The position numbers and the translations under genes are program-made. A stretch of DNA of 28,368 nt from CAMAVH01 sp964628235 (GTDB taxonomy: Bacteria; Pseudomonadota; Alphaproteobacteria; SMXQ01): NCBI GenBank assembly GCA_964628235.1, contig CAZVLU010000045.1, positions 1-28,368 of the forward strand. Direction: 5' to 3'. Below, piece after piece: positions 9,080 to 16,556 of this stretch. The notes beneath the pieces were generated by a model, which saw only the letters and a list, made by a program, of their open reading frames with translations, made no database searches and was not told where the DNA came from. Each line of letters starts with the position of its first letter. Position 1 is the first letter of the stretch.

Positions 9080-9535
9080 GTGAGCACGATGGGAGCAAAG
9101 GCGCCGGATCTCTCGGAGGAATGGAATCAGGAAAAGCTGCGGAACTGGATGGCGAATGCCCGCCGGCTGGGGCGGGACGATGTCTATCAGGCCGCCTTCC
9201 GTCAGTTATGTCGCATCGAAGGCCGCGACATTGACGACCCGCTCGCAGCCGATTTCGCCGCTGTAATGCGCGCGCTAGAGGAAGCGCTGAGCGAGCAGAA
9301 CGGCAGAACCACTCGATTGTCACGCACCAGGCAGAAGCTCGCCCGCGCCGGTGTCCGCAAGACCCTTGCCGATCTCGCACTCAAGCCGAAACCGTCAGAG
9401 GGATTCCTGAAGCTGATGGAGTTCGGAATGGCCGACATGTCGGCAGAATCGCTGATCCTGAAATATCGGCAGGAGTTCGAGCCCGAGGTCGTAGCCGCGG
9501 CTGAACGGCGGCTGGCGGAGTATGGGGTGGATTAA
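9080..9535 (+). CDS. Uncharacterised 151-residue protein of the restriction operon
   Basis: I do not recognise this gene. It encodes a charged, probably all-helical protein without signal peptide or membrane segment. The N-terminus contains WNQEKLRNWMANARRLGRDD followed by VYQAAFRQLC; the C-terminal half is rich in Arg/Lys and Glu. It lies 30 bases after the methylase and 2 bases before the RelE/UvrD gene, so it is almost certainly co-transcribed and may be a partner of either. The reported start is GTG at 9080. ATG at 9089 (148 residues) has a better spaced G-rich ribosome site at 9075-9080 and may be the true start. An antitoxin-like role towards the downstream RelE-like domain is possible but has no sequence support beyond position. 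Confidence 0.75.
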   Translation: MSTMGAKAPDLSEEWNQEKLRNWMANARRLGRDDVYQAAFRQLCRIEGRDIDDPLAADFAAVMRALEEALSEQNGRTTRLSRTRQKLARAGVRKTLADLALKPKPSEGFLKLMEFGMADMSAESLILKYRQEFEPEVVAAAERRLAEYGVD

Positions 9536-9537
9536 GC

Positions 9538-11622
9538 ATGGAATTCCGGATTGCGGACACGTTCACCGACAGCCTGTCCAGGCTGACCGCGCAGGAACAG
9601 AAGGCAGTGAAGACGACTGCCTTCGACCTGCAACTCGATGCCTCCGCGCCGGGACTTTCCTTCCACAAGCTGGACCGCGCCAAGGATCCGAATTTCTGGT
9701 CGGTGCGGGTGAACGCCGACATTCGGCTGATCGTCCACCGCACGCAATCGAGCCTGCTGCTCGTCTATGTCGATCACCACGACGACGCCTACAAATGGGC
9801 CGAGCGGCGCAAGATCGAGCGGCATCCGACAACGGGCGCCATGCAGCTCGTTGAGGTGCGCGAGCGCGTCGAAGAGGTGGAGATCTTCAAGCCGAAGGAG
9901 GTTGCAGAGCCGGTTGTCCCCGCGCCGGCTGCGAAGCCGAAACTCTTCGACAATCTGCGTAAGTTCGAGCTGATGGGTTTCGGGGTACCCGAGGAGTGGG
10001 TGGAGGACGTTCGCCGGGCGACCGAGGACACCCTGTTTGACATCATCTCCCATCTGCCGCAGGAGGCGCAGGAGGCGCTCCTGAAGCTGGCGGTGGGCGA
10101 GAAGCCGGAGCCGCCCGTGACGGCACCCGTGGAGGCCGATCCGTTCGCCCATCCCGATGCGCAGCGGCGTTTCCGTGTCCTGACCAACATCGAGGAACTG
10201 CAGCGCGCGCTCGACTATCCCTGGGAGAAATGGGCGGTCTTCCTGCATCCCGACCAGCTGCAATATGTGGAGCGCAGCTACTCGGGGCCGGCGAGGATTT
10301 CGGGGTCCGCGGGCACGGGCAAGACGGTGGTCGCGCTGCATCGCGCGGTGCATCTGGCGCGCAACGGCCCACAGGCGCGAATCCTGCTGACGACCTTCTC
10401 GAAGGCGCTAGCCAATGCGCTGAAGGTGAAGCTGCAGCATCTGGCCGGAAACGAACCGGCCGTGTTGGCGCGGATCACCGTGCAGTCCATCACGGGCGTC
10501 GCCTATGATCTCTATTCCAGTCTTTTCGGACAGCCGAACATCGCCTCGCCGTCGCTTGTTCACACGCTGCTCACAAAGGCGGCGGGACAGGTCGATGGCC
10601 CGAAGTTCTCCTCGGCCTTTCTCGCCGGCGAATGGTCGGAGGTCGTCGACGCCTGGCAGATCGAGAACTGGGAGGGGTACCGGGACGTCTCGCGCCTTGG
10701 CCGCAAGACGCGGATCGGCGGCAAGCAGCGGGAGTCCCTCTGGTCGATCTTCGAGCAGTTGCGCGCCGGTCTCGCCGAGCGCAAGGCGGTGACATGGTCC
10801 GGCGTTTTCGGCCGGCTTGCGGCGCATTATGGCGCGACGGAGAACCGGCCGTTCGATTTTGCGGTCGTCGACGAGGCGCAGGATATCAGCGTGGCCGAGG
10901 CCCGCTTCCTGGCGGCGCTGGTTTCGCACAGGCCCGACGGGCTGTTCTTCGCCGGCGATCTCGGACAGCGCATCTTCCAGCAGCCCTTCTCGTGGAAATC
11001 GCTCGGCATCGACGTGCGCGGACGCTCCCACACATTGAGGATCAACTATCGCACCTCCCACCAGATCCGCGCCCAGGCGGATCGGCTGCTGCCGCCGAAC
11101 ATCTCCGACGTCGACGGCAATGCCGAGAGCCGCCGTGGCACCATCTCCGTGTTCAACGGGCCGGCGCCCGAGATCTGCACCTTCGATACGGCCACGGAAG
11201 AGAGCGAAGCCGTCGGGCACTGGCTCGCCGATCGCCTGAAAGAGGGTTGCCAGCCGCATGAGGTCGGCCTGTTCGTTCGAACCGGCGAGCAACTGAAACG
11301 CGCGCGGGCCGCGATCAAGATCGCTGGCGCGTCGGGTGTCGAGCTGAGCGACAAGGTAGAGGCGGAAGCAGGCAAGGTCGCGATCAGCACCATGCACCTC
11401 GCCAAGGGCCTCGAATTCCGTGCCGTTGCCGTGATGGCGTGCGACGACGAGGTGCTGCCGTTGCAGGAGCGGATCGAGACCGTTGCCGATGAGTGCGATC
11501 TGGAGGAGGTCTACAACACCGAACGCCACCTGCTTTATGTCGCCTGCACCCGCGCCCGCGACCGGCTCCTGATCACCGGCGTCGATCCGGCCTCCGAGTT
11601 CCTCGACGATCTGGCGCGATAG
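9538..11622 (+). CDS. UvrD/Rep-type superfamily 1 helicase with N-terminal RelE-like domain
   Basis: A 694-residue protein. Residues 1 to about 95 resemble RelE/ParE-family toxins (FWSVRVNADIRLIVHR and YVDHHDDAYKWAERR). The rest is a superfamily 1 helicase: Walker A GSAGTGKT with Lys262, Walker B VVDEAQD with Asp445, then FAGDLGQRIFQQ, INYRTSHQ, ISTMHLAKGLEF and YVACTRARDRLL (from about 667). All core helicase motifs are present, so ATP-dependent 3'-5' DNA unwinding is expected. I recall such fusions as a recurrent family in restriction and defence islands. Whether the RelE-like part is a nuclease or only a binding module cannot be told. It starts 2 bases after the previous stop and is likely co-transcribed with the upstream operon. 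Confidence 0.88.
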   Translation: MEFRIADTFTDSLSRLTAQEQKAVKTTAFDLQLDASAPGLSFHKLDRAKDPNFWSVRVNADIRLIVHRTQSSLLLVYVDHHDDAYKWAERRKIERHPTTGAMQLVEVRERVEEVEIFKPKEVAEPVVPAPAAKPKLFDNLRKFELMGFGVPEEWVEDVRRATEDTLFDIISHLPQEAQEALLKLAVGEKPEPPVTAPVEADPFAHPDAQRRFRVLTNIEELQRALDYPWEKWAVFLHPDQLQYVERSYSGPARISGSAGTGKTVVALHRAVHLARNGPQARILLTTFSKALANALKVKLQHLAGNEPAVLARITVQSITGVAYDLYSSLFGQPNIASPSLVHTLLTKAAGQVDGPKFSSAFLAGEWSEVVDAWQIENWEGYRDVSRLGRKTRIGGKQRESLWSIFEQLRAGLAERKAVTWSGVFGRLAAHYGATENRPFDFAVVDEAQDISVAEARFLAALVSHRPDGLFFAGDLGQRIFQQPFSWKSLGIDVRGRSHTLRINYRTSHQIRAQADRLLPPNISDVDGNAESRRGTISVFNGPAPEICTFDTATEESEAVGHWLADRLKEGCQPHEVGLFVRTGEQLKRARAAIKIAGASGVELSDKVEAEAGKVAISTMHLAKGLEFRAVAVMACDDEVLPLQERIETVADECDLEEVYNTERHLLYVACTRARDRLLITGVDPASEFLDDLAR

Positions 11623-11647
11623 GCGAGAGGGCGCGGGAGGCAAGCGT

Positions 11648-12621
11648 ATGGCATTCCGTTTTTGGCGCCGCATCCGACTTGCGCCCGGGGTCACGCTGAA
11701 CCTCTCGAAATCGGCGGCTTCGCAAACCGCGCGACGGCAGGCATTCCTGGCACCGGCCTCTTCTACACGATGCGCGATCCAGGGGCCGGACGCGGGCAAG
11801 AGCGCGGTGCATCCGCACCAATGGTGCGCGCGAGAGATCGTCTGACGCTCGGATTTTTCCAGCGCCTGATCACACCCGCGGCGGAGCGGGCCTTCGTCGA
11901 TGGGCTAAAGGCGCTGAATGAGGGCGATGACAGCGAGGCGCTTGTCCTGCTCGACCGTTCGGCTTCTCTGGCCGACGCCGCATGGCTTGCCGGGATGCTT
12001 CACCTGAAGAGTGAGAACTTCGATCAGGCGGAGCGTTGCCTGCTCGATGCCTTGGAACGGAGACACAAACTCGATTCGCTGTTCAGCAAGTACGGAGTCA
12101 ACGCGACCATCAGCCTGCCGATCACTCCCGAAATATCGGCGCATGTGCGGCCTCGCGAACGGGGGACACTTCTGGCCCTGGTCGAGGTCTACCAGTTGCA
12201 GGGACGTTCGGGCGACGCATTGATCCGTCTGGATCAGCTGCTCGATCTGGACAAGTCGGATCCCGTCGTCCTGCTCTCCTTCGCTGAACTTGCGCTCGAT
12301 CATCCGAACCCCGAGCACTTGCGACGCATCGCAGAGCTGAGCGCGTCTGTCGAAAACGAGACTCCGGTCCATACGGCGTTGCTGCTCTATCGGGCCCGCG
12401 CGCTGGTCAGCTTGGGCTTGCCCGATGCGGCGATCGACGTTCTCACGTTGGCGCTCCGGCGGCGCAAGGACCGCCCGGACGAGCTGCTGCGGCAGGTCCG
12501 ATATGAGCGTGCGTTGCTCTACGATGGCCAGCGCCGCCAAGCACAGGCCCGACGCGAGTTCGAGCGCATTTATGCCGAGGATCCGGGGTTTGAGGATGTC
12601 GCCGAACGGCTCGGCCTTTGA
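11648..12621 (+). pseudogene. DUF4236 plus TPR-like protein, frameshifted near its N-terminus
   Basis: The ATG at 11648 opens with MAFRFWRRIRLAPGVTLNLSKS, the hallmark of DUF4236 proteins, but this frame ends at 11845 after unrelated residues. The expected continuation (RATAGIPGTGLFYT) reappears in another frame from about 11731 and runs open to TGA at 12619-12621. That frame encodes a roughly 280-residue helical protein with TPR-like repeats (ALVLLDRSASLADAAWLAGM, FDQAERCLLDALERR, YQLQGRSGDALIRLDQLLDL). The glycine-rich middle of DUF4236 is missing, so a deletion that shifts the frame occurred at about 11715-11732. Restart at ATG 11770 could still give the TPR part. A sequencing error alone would not restore the missing residues. 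Preceded by GGGAGG at 11635-11640; probably the last gene of the island operon. Confidence 0.72.
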
Positions 12622-12884
12622 TGTCCGATTTCGGCGCCGATCGCCTGCCGACGAGGATATCAATCGCCGCGACGGGACGTAGGCATTTTCACGTTTTATT
12701 TCAATGACATAGAATTCCGTACTGGCGTCGGTTCAGTCCAGAGGTCGAGAGAAAAAGGGCGGAGAGAGAACGCTCGGAGCCGAGTGTGCCGACGTCGCAG
12801 TCCAGAGGTTCGCGCCCGAACCGCGCGGTTCCTTGGCATTTCAGCCGCGCGTCCGCACGCGGAGAACGTTCGAATGGCTAGAAA
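12622..12884. other. Island-core junction, no gene seen
   Basis: No convincing gene. The stretch holds an AT-rich patch (about 12681-12718), a 12-base direct repeat CAGTCCAGAGGT at 12734-12745 and 12798-12809, and a 14-base perfect palindrome with half-site GAACCGC at 12818-12831. It lies immediately 3' of tRNA-Ser and so is the likely place of the island's right end, but no attachment repeat could be identified. Confidence 0.45.
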
Positions 12885-12974
12885 TGGCGGAGGGGGTGGG
12901 ATTCGAACCCACGGTACCCGTGAAGGCACAACGGTTTTCGAGACCGTCCCGATCGACCACTCTGGCACCCCTCC
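12885..12974 (-). tRNA. tRNA-Ser (anticodon CGA)
   Basis: Read on the minus strand, the acceptor stem GGAGGGG (12974-12968) pairs with CCCCTCC (12895-12889), followed by discriminator G and an encoded CCA (12887-12885). The anticodon arm is ACGGT-CTCGAAA-ACCGT, giving anticodon CGA for codon UCG. There is a long class II variable arm and a T arm with GGTTCGAATCC. The 90-base length fits tRNA-Ser. The gene is intact. Its 3' end faces the accessory island, a common integration target. Confidence 0.95.
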
Positions 12975-13349
12975 GCAGGGATCGAACGGGTCATGGGGTT
13001 CGCCTAAGCGAACCGGACCCGGCACAACGGCCTTATGAAAGGCCGAGGGCGATCAAGGGCGCGGACACTACCCAATCTCTCTGGGCGATGCAAACCCGGA
13101 GCGCCGCGCGCCTCTCGAGGGAGGACGGCGCATTCTCAATCATCGCCAAACCGCGCCAAATCGGCGATTGGGCGGCCCAAGCAGCAGCCGGCGGCTTTAT
13201 ACTAGGATAATTGTCAGAGCCGCCCGCGAAGAGCTCTATATATGGAGTCCGGCGGCAAGTTGGACCCAAGCGGGCGGGGTCTTCGCTGGAAATGGCGGAA
13301 TTCCGCCAGTTTTCCGGCTTGGGCTGGGCCTCGGGCCGGGCGAAATGGG
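12975..13349. other. Non-coding stretch upstream of rplU and tRNA-Ser
   Basis: No convincing gene on either strand. It contains a weak promoter-like pair for the plus strand (TTGTCA at 13211-13216 and TCTATA at 13235-13240) and a 16-base perfect palindrome with half-site TGGCGGAA at 13293-13308, followed by GTTTT. The palindrome could be a small hairpin or an operator in the rplU leader. The tRNA-Ser promoter should lie just right of 12974 but no clear boxes were found. Confidence 0.4.
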
Positions 13350-13377
13350 TTGACTCATGGGGGACCGTCTATATATT
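13350..13377 (+). promoter_or_regulatory. Candidate sigma-70-type promoter for rplU-rpmA
   Basis: TTGACT at 13350-13355 and TATATT at 13372-13377 are separated by 16 bases, a good match to the housekeeping consensus. Transcription would start near 13384, about 74 bases before the rplU ATG. Confidence 0.55.
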
Positions 13378-13457
13378 TCGCCCACTTTTCGGGAATTCCC
13401 AACGACGCGCCCAGGCCTTGCCGGGCGCATAGACCTTTGGAAGAACAGGATTTCGAT

Positions 13458-13937
13458 ATGTTCGCGGTCATCCGTACCGGCGGCAAGCAGTATAAAGTCG
13501 CCGAGAATGACGTCATCATCATCGAGAAGTTGCTGGCCGATGCCGGCGACGACATCGATTTTACCGACGTTCTCGCGCTGAACGACGGCGCCGTCACCAC
13601 CTTCGGCAAGCCCGGCGTCGCCGGCGCGCTCGTTACCGCGGAAGTGCTTGAGCAGGCGCGCGGCGACAAGGTCATCATCTTCAAGAAGAAGCGTCGCCAG
13701 AACTACCGCCGCAAGAACGGCCATCGTCAGGATCTGACGGTCGTGCGCATCACCGGCATCCTCGCCGACGCCTCCAAGCGTCCCGAGAAGAAGGCCAAGG
13801 CGCCGAAGCCGGCCGTGACGGAAGAGACCGCTGCAGCGCCTGCGAAGAAGGCCGCCGCGAAGAAAGCCGCTCCGGCGGCGAAGAAGGCCCCCGCCAAGAA
13901 GGCTGCGGCGAAAGCCGCGCCCAAGGCCAAGTCGTAA
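13458..13937 (+). CDS. rplU: 50S ribosomal protein L21 (bL21) with Lys/Ala-rich tail
   Basis: Large-subunit protein that binds 23S rRNA. Residues 1-104 are a complete bL21 domain: MFAVIRTGGKQYKV at the start and the signature KKRRQNYRRKNGHRQ at 78-92. Usual bL21 is about 103 residues; here 159, because a tail from about residue 105 is built of KKAxAKK-type repeats (rich in Lys, Ala, Pro). Such tails occur in some alphaproteobacteria. ATG at 13458 follows AGGA at 13447-13450. rpmA begins 15 bases downstream, the usual rplU-rpmA operon. Confidence 0.97.
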   Translation: MFAVIRTGGKQYKVAENDVIIIEKLLADAGDDIDFTDVLALNDGAVTTFGKPGVAGALVTAEVLEQARGDKVIIFKKKRRQNYRRKNGHRQDLTVVRITGILADASKRPEKKAKAPKPAVTEETAAAPAKKAAAKKAAPAAKKAPAKKAAAKAAPKAKS

Positions 13938-13952
13938 TTAGGAGATCGCACC

Positions 13953-14210
13953 ATGGCGCATAAAAAAGCAGGCGGTAGTTCCCGCAACGGTCGCGACAGC
14001 GAAGGTCGTCGTCTCGGCGTGAAGCTGTTCGGCGGCGAGCTCGCCGTCCCCGGCAACATCCTGATCCGTCAGCGCGGCACAAAGTATCATCCCGGCGCCA
14101 ACGTCGGCATGGGCCGCGATCACACCATCTTCGCGACCGTCGAGGGTCAAGTGACCTTCCAGCGCAAAGAGAAAGACCGCATGTACGTGTCGGTCGTCCC
14201 GCGCGGGTAA
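13953..14210 (+). CDS. rpmA: 50S ribosomal protein L27 (bL27)
   Basis: An 85-residue protein of normal length with the bL27 N-terminus MAHKKAGGSSRNGRDSEGRR and the GTKYHPGANVGMGRDHTIFA block. The N-terminal tail reaches the peptidyl-transferase centre in known ribosomes. There is no N-terminal cleavage extension of the Firmicutes type. AGGAG at 13940-13944 provides a ribosome site. It is the second gene of the rplU-rpmA pair and is followed by an intrinsic terminator. Confidence 0.97.
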   Translation: MAHKKAGGSSRNGRDSEGRRLGVKLFGGELAVPGNILIRQRGTKYHPGANVGMGRDHTIFATVEGQVTFQRKEKDRMYVSVVPRG

Positions 14211-14255
14211 GTCCCGCCGGCCCGTTTCCCTGTCGGCAGGGATTGAGAAATTCGA

Positions 14256-14290
14256 GAAGGGGAATGGTCCGCCATTCCCCTTCTTTTTTG
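14256..14290 (+). terminator. Intrinsic terminator after rpmA
   Basis: A perfect 12-bp stem, GAAGGGGAATGG (14256-14267) with CCATTCCCCTTC (14272-14283), closes a TCCG tetraloop and is followed directly by TTTTTTG. This should separate rplU-rpmA from obgE. Confidence 0.92.
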
Positions 14291-14315
14291 TTTTGCCCCA
14301 GTTTGTTTTTAATCT
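14288..14315 (+). promoter_or_regulatory. Candidate promoter for the obgE operon
   Basis: TTGTTT (14288-14293) and TAATCT (14310-14315) are spaced by 16 bases, starting in the T-tract of the rpmA terminator. The predicted start is about 25 bases upstream of the obgE ATG. Confidence 0.4.
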
Positions 14316-14345
14316 GACACCGCGCAGCAGCGCTGAACGAGCCCC

Positions 14346-15380
14346 ATGAAGTTCCTCGACCAAGCCAAGATCTATATTCGCAGCGGCGACGGCGGGTCCG
14401 GCTCCATGAGCTTTCGGCGCGAGAAATACATCGAGTTCGGCGGCCCCGACGGCGGCGAAGGCGGCAAGGGCGGCGACGTCATCGTCGAGTCCGTCACCGG
14501 CCTCAACACGCTGATCGACTTCCGCTACCAGCAGCATTTCAAGGCCCAGAAGGGCCGTGGCGGCGCCGGCCGCGACCGCAGCGGCGCCTACGGCGAGGAC
14601 CTCATCATCCGCGTGCCCGCCGGCACCCAGATCATGGACGAAGCCAACGAGACGGTGCTCTACGACCTCGACGCGCCGGGCCAGCGCATCACGCTCGCCC
14701 AGGGCGGCAAGGGCGGCCACGGCAACGCTTGGTACAAGACGGCGACCAACCGCGCGCCGCGCCGCTCCGATCCCGGCGAGCCCGGCCAGGAAGCCTGGTT
14801 CTGGCTGCGCTTGAAATTGATCGCCGATGCCGGTCTCGTCGGCCTGCCCAACGCGGGCAAGTCGACGTTCCTGGCGGCGACCACGCGCGCCAAGCCCAAG
14901 ATCGCCGACTATCCCTTCACGACGCTGACGCCCCAGCTTGGCGTACTCGGCGTCGACGACGACGAATTCGTGCTGGCCGACATCCCCGGCCTGATCGAAG
15001 GCGCGCACGAAGGCCACGGCCTCGGCGACCGCTTCCTCGGCCATATCGAGCGCTGCGGCGTGCTGCTGCATCTGGTCGACGGCACGCAAGACGACGTCGC
15101 CGGCGCTTACAAAGTGATCCGTGGCGAGTTGAAGGAATATGGCCACGGCCTTGCTGAGAAGGCGCAGATCGTCGCGCTCAACAAGTGCGACGCGCTGAAC
15201 GCCGACGAGATCGAGACCAAGAAGAAAGAGCTTTATAAGGCCGCCTTCGGCCGCAAGAAGACTGGCGTGATTTTCGAGCTGTCGGGCGCCACCGGCGGCG
15301 GCGTCACCGAGGTGCTGCGCGCCATGCGCGCTGCCATCCAGGCCCACCGCGAGGCCCTCGCGGACGAGGCTGCAAAATGA
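14346..15380 (+). CDS. obgE: Obg-family GTPase (50S assembly)
   Basis: Ribosome-associated GTPase for late 50S assembly and stress control. The N-terminal glycine-rich Obg fold occupies residues 1 to about 158 (MKFLDQAKIYIRSGDGGSGS, then GGxGG repeats). The G domain follows: G1 GLPNAGKST at 166-174, G3 DIPGLIEGA from 212, G4 NKCD from 279. At 344 residues it has the common short alphaproteobacterial form without a long C-terminal OCT domain. The stop overlaps the proB start (ATGA). Adjacency to rplU-rpmA is the standard bacterial order. Confidence 0.97.
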   Translation: MKFLDQAKIYIRSGDGGSGSMSFRREKYIEFGGPDGGEGGKGGDVIVESVTGLNTLIDFRYQQHFKAQKGRGGAGRDRSGAYGEDLIIRVPAGTQIMDEANETVLYDLDAPGQRITLAQGGKGGHGNAWYKTATNRAPRRSDPGEPGQEAWFWLRLKLIADAGLVGLPNAGKSTFLAATTRAKPKIADYPFTTLTPQLGVLGVDDDEFVLADIPGLIEGAHEGHGLGDRFLGHIERCGVLLHLVDGTQDDVAGAYKVIRGELKEYGHGLAEKAQIVALNKCDALNADEIETKKKELYKAAFGRKKTGVIFELSGATGGGVTEVLRAMRAAIQAHREALADEAAK

Positions 15381-16540
15381 TCGTCAAAGCCGGCAAAGCC
15401 CATAAGCTGGCGGACGGCAAGCGCATCGTCGTCAAGGTCGGCTCCGCCTTGATGGCCGATGAAAGCAAGGGGGCGGTGCGCGCCGCCTGGCTCGCCAATC
15501 TCGCCGATGAAATCGCCAAATTGAAAGCGGCGGGGCGCGACGTCGTCATGGTGTCCTCCGGCGCCATCGCCGTCGGCCGCCTGCATCTCGGCCTCAAGCC
15601 CGGCAAGCTGCCGCTCGAAGAAAAACAGGCCGCCGCCGCGACCGGCCAGATTCGCCTCGCCCACGCTTATCAAGAAGCGCTGGCGCGCCACGACATCACC
15701 GTGGCGCAAGTATTGCTCACGCTCGATGACACCGAAGAGCGCCGGCGCTACCTCAACGCGCGCAACACCATCGATACGCTGCTCAAACTCGGCGCGGTAC
15801 CCGTGATCAACGAGAACGACACGGTGGCGACCAACGAAATCCGCTTCGGCGACAATGACCGCTTGGCCGCGCGCGTCGCCGCCATGATCAGCGCCGATAC
15901 GCTGGTGCTGCTCTCGACCATCGACGGGCTCTATACCGCCGATCCCAACGTCGATCCCAACGCCACCTTCATTCCCGAAGTGCGCGAGATCACCCGCGAG
16001 ATTTCCGGCATGGCCGGCAACGCCCTGCCCGGCTATTCGTCGGGCGGCATGGTGACCAAGCTGGTCGCCGGCGAGATCGCCATGTCGGCCGGCTGTCGCA
16101 TGGTGATCGCCGACGGCCGCAAGACCGATCCCTTGTCGGCGATCGACAATGGCGGCCTCGCCACCTGGTTCCTGCCCAGCGACTCGCCGCGCTCGGCGCG
16201 CAAACATTGGATCGCCGCGTCGCTCAAGGCGATGGGTTCGCTGACGCTCGACGACGGCGCCATCGGCGCGCTGCGCTCGGGCAAAAGCCTGCTGCCGGCC
16301 GGCGTTGTCGCTGTCGACGGCCAGTTCGAGCGCGGCGACGCCGTGCGCATCCTGGCGCAAGACGGCCGCGAAGTGGCGCGCGGCCTGGTGGCCTACGGCG
16401 CGCCCGACGCCAAGCGCATCATCGGTCACAAAAGCCGTGAAATCGAAGCCCTGCTGGGCTACCGTGGCCGCGACGTCATGGTCCATCGCGACGATCTAGC
16501 GCTGCTCGACGAGGCGGCGCGCGACGCCGTTTCCCCCTAA
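15377..16540 (+). CDS. proB: Glutamate 5-kinase
   Basis: First step of proline synthesis: ATP-dependent phosphorylation of glutamate. The 387-residue protein has an amino-acid kinase domain (RIVVKVGSALM near residue 15, VSSGAIAVG, then INENDTVATNEIRFGDNDRL and LLSTIDGLYTADPN) and a C-terminal PUA domain from about residue 285 to 375. It overlaps obgE by 4 bases and is followed by proA after 16 bases, so the two enzymes whose unstable intermediate is handed on are co-expressed. Confidence 0.96.
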   Translation: MIVKAGKAHKLADGKRIVVKVGSALMADESKGAVRAAWLANLADEIAKLKAAGRDVVMVSSGAIAVGRLHLGLKPGKLPLEEKQAAAATGQIRLAHAYQEALARHDITVAQVLLTLDDTEERRRYLNARNTIDTLLKLGAVPVINENDTVATNEIRFGDNDRLAARVAAMISADTLVLLSTIDGLYTADPNVDPNATFIPEVREITREISGMAGNALPGYSSGGMVTKLVAGEIAMSAGCRMVIADGRKTDPLSAIDNGGLATWFLPSDSPRSARKHWIAASLKAMGSLTLDDGAIGALRSGKSLLPAGVVAVDGQFERGDAVRILAQDGREVARGLVAYGAPDAKRIIGHKSREIEALLGYRGRDVMVHRDDLALLDEAARDAVSP

Positions 16541-16556
16541 ATCCATCGAGCCTGTC

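Larger units (their letters stand above)
1..12700. mobile_element. Accessory genomic island carrying a restriction/defence-like operon (left end outside the window)
   Basis: The left edge holds the end of a probable serine recombinase. A compact set of restriction and helicase genes follows, then a decayed DUF4236/TPR gene, and a tRNA-Ser gene just beyond about 12.88 kb. From there on the genes are conserved housekeeping genes. The content and the flanking recombinase and tRNA suggest horizontal acquisition. The right boundary is set by content only, because no flanking direct repeat is visible in the window; the left boundary lies outside it. Confidence 0.55.

Noticed and set aside
272..11622. 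BREX or DISARM system
   Set aside because: Apart from the BrxR-like regulator there is no PglZ, BrxC, BrxL, DUF1998 or PLD gene in the window.
11662..12621. An intact 319-residue gene starting at TTG 11662
   Set aside because: The first 23 or so residues in that frame are out-of-frame translation of the DUF4236 start, so the frame reflects a frameshift and not a true TTG-started gene.
12734..12809. 12-base direct repeat CAGTCCAGAGGT as a CRISPR-like or attachment repeat
   Set aside because: Only two copies 64 bases apart with no further units; nothing supports CRISPR, and no CRISPR array was seen anywhere in the window.
12784..13038. Open frames crossing the tRNA-Ser gene
   Set aside because: They translate the tRNA complement (a familiar spurious GGGIRTHGTR-type peptide) and are not proteins.
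12881..13299. Eleven-base repeat GAAATGGCGGA at the tRNA 3' end (12881-12891) and at 13289-13299 as a possible attachment-site pair
   Set aside because: Too short, and the second copy lies on the core side beyond the tRNA 5' end, so it would enclose only the tRNA and not the island.
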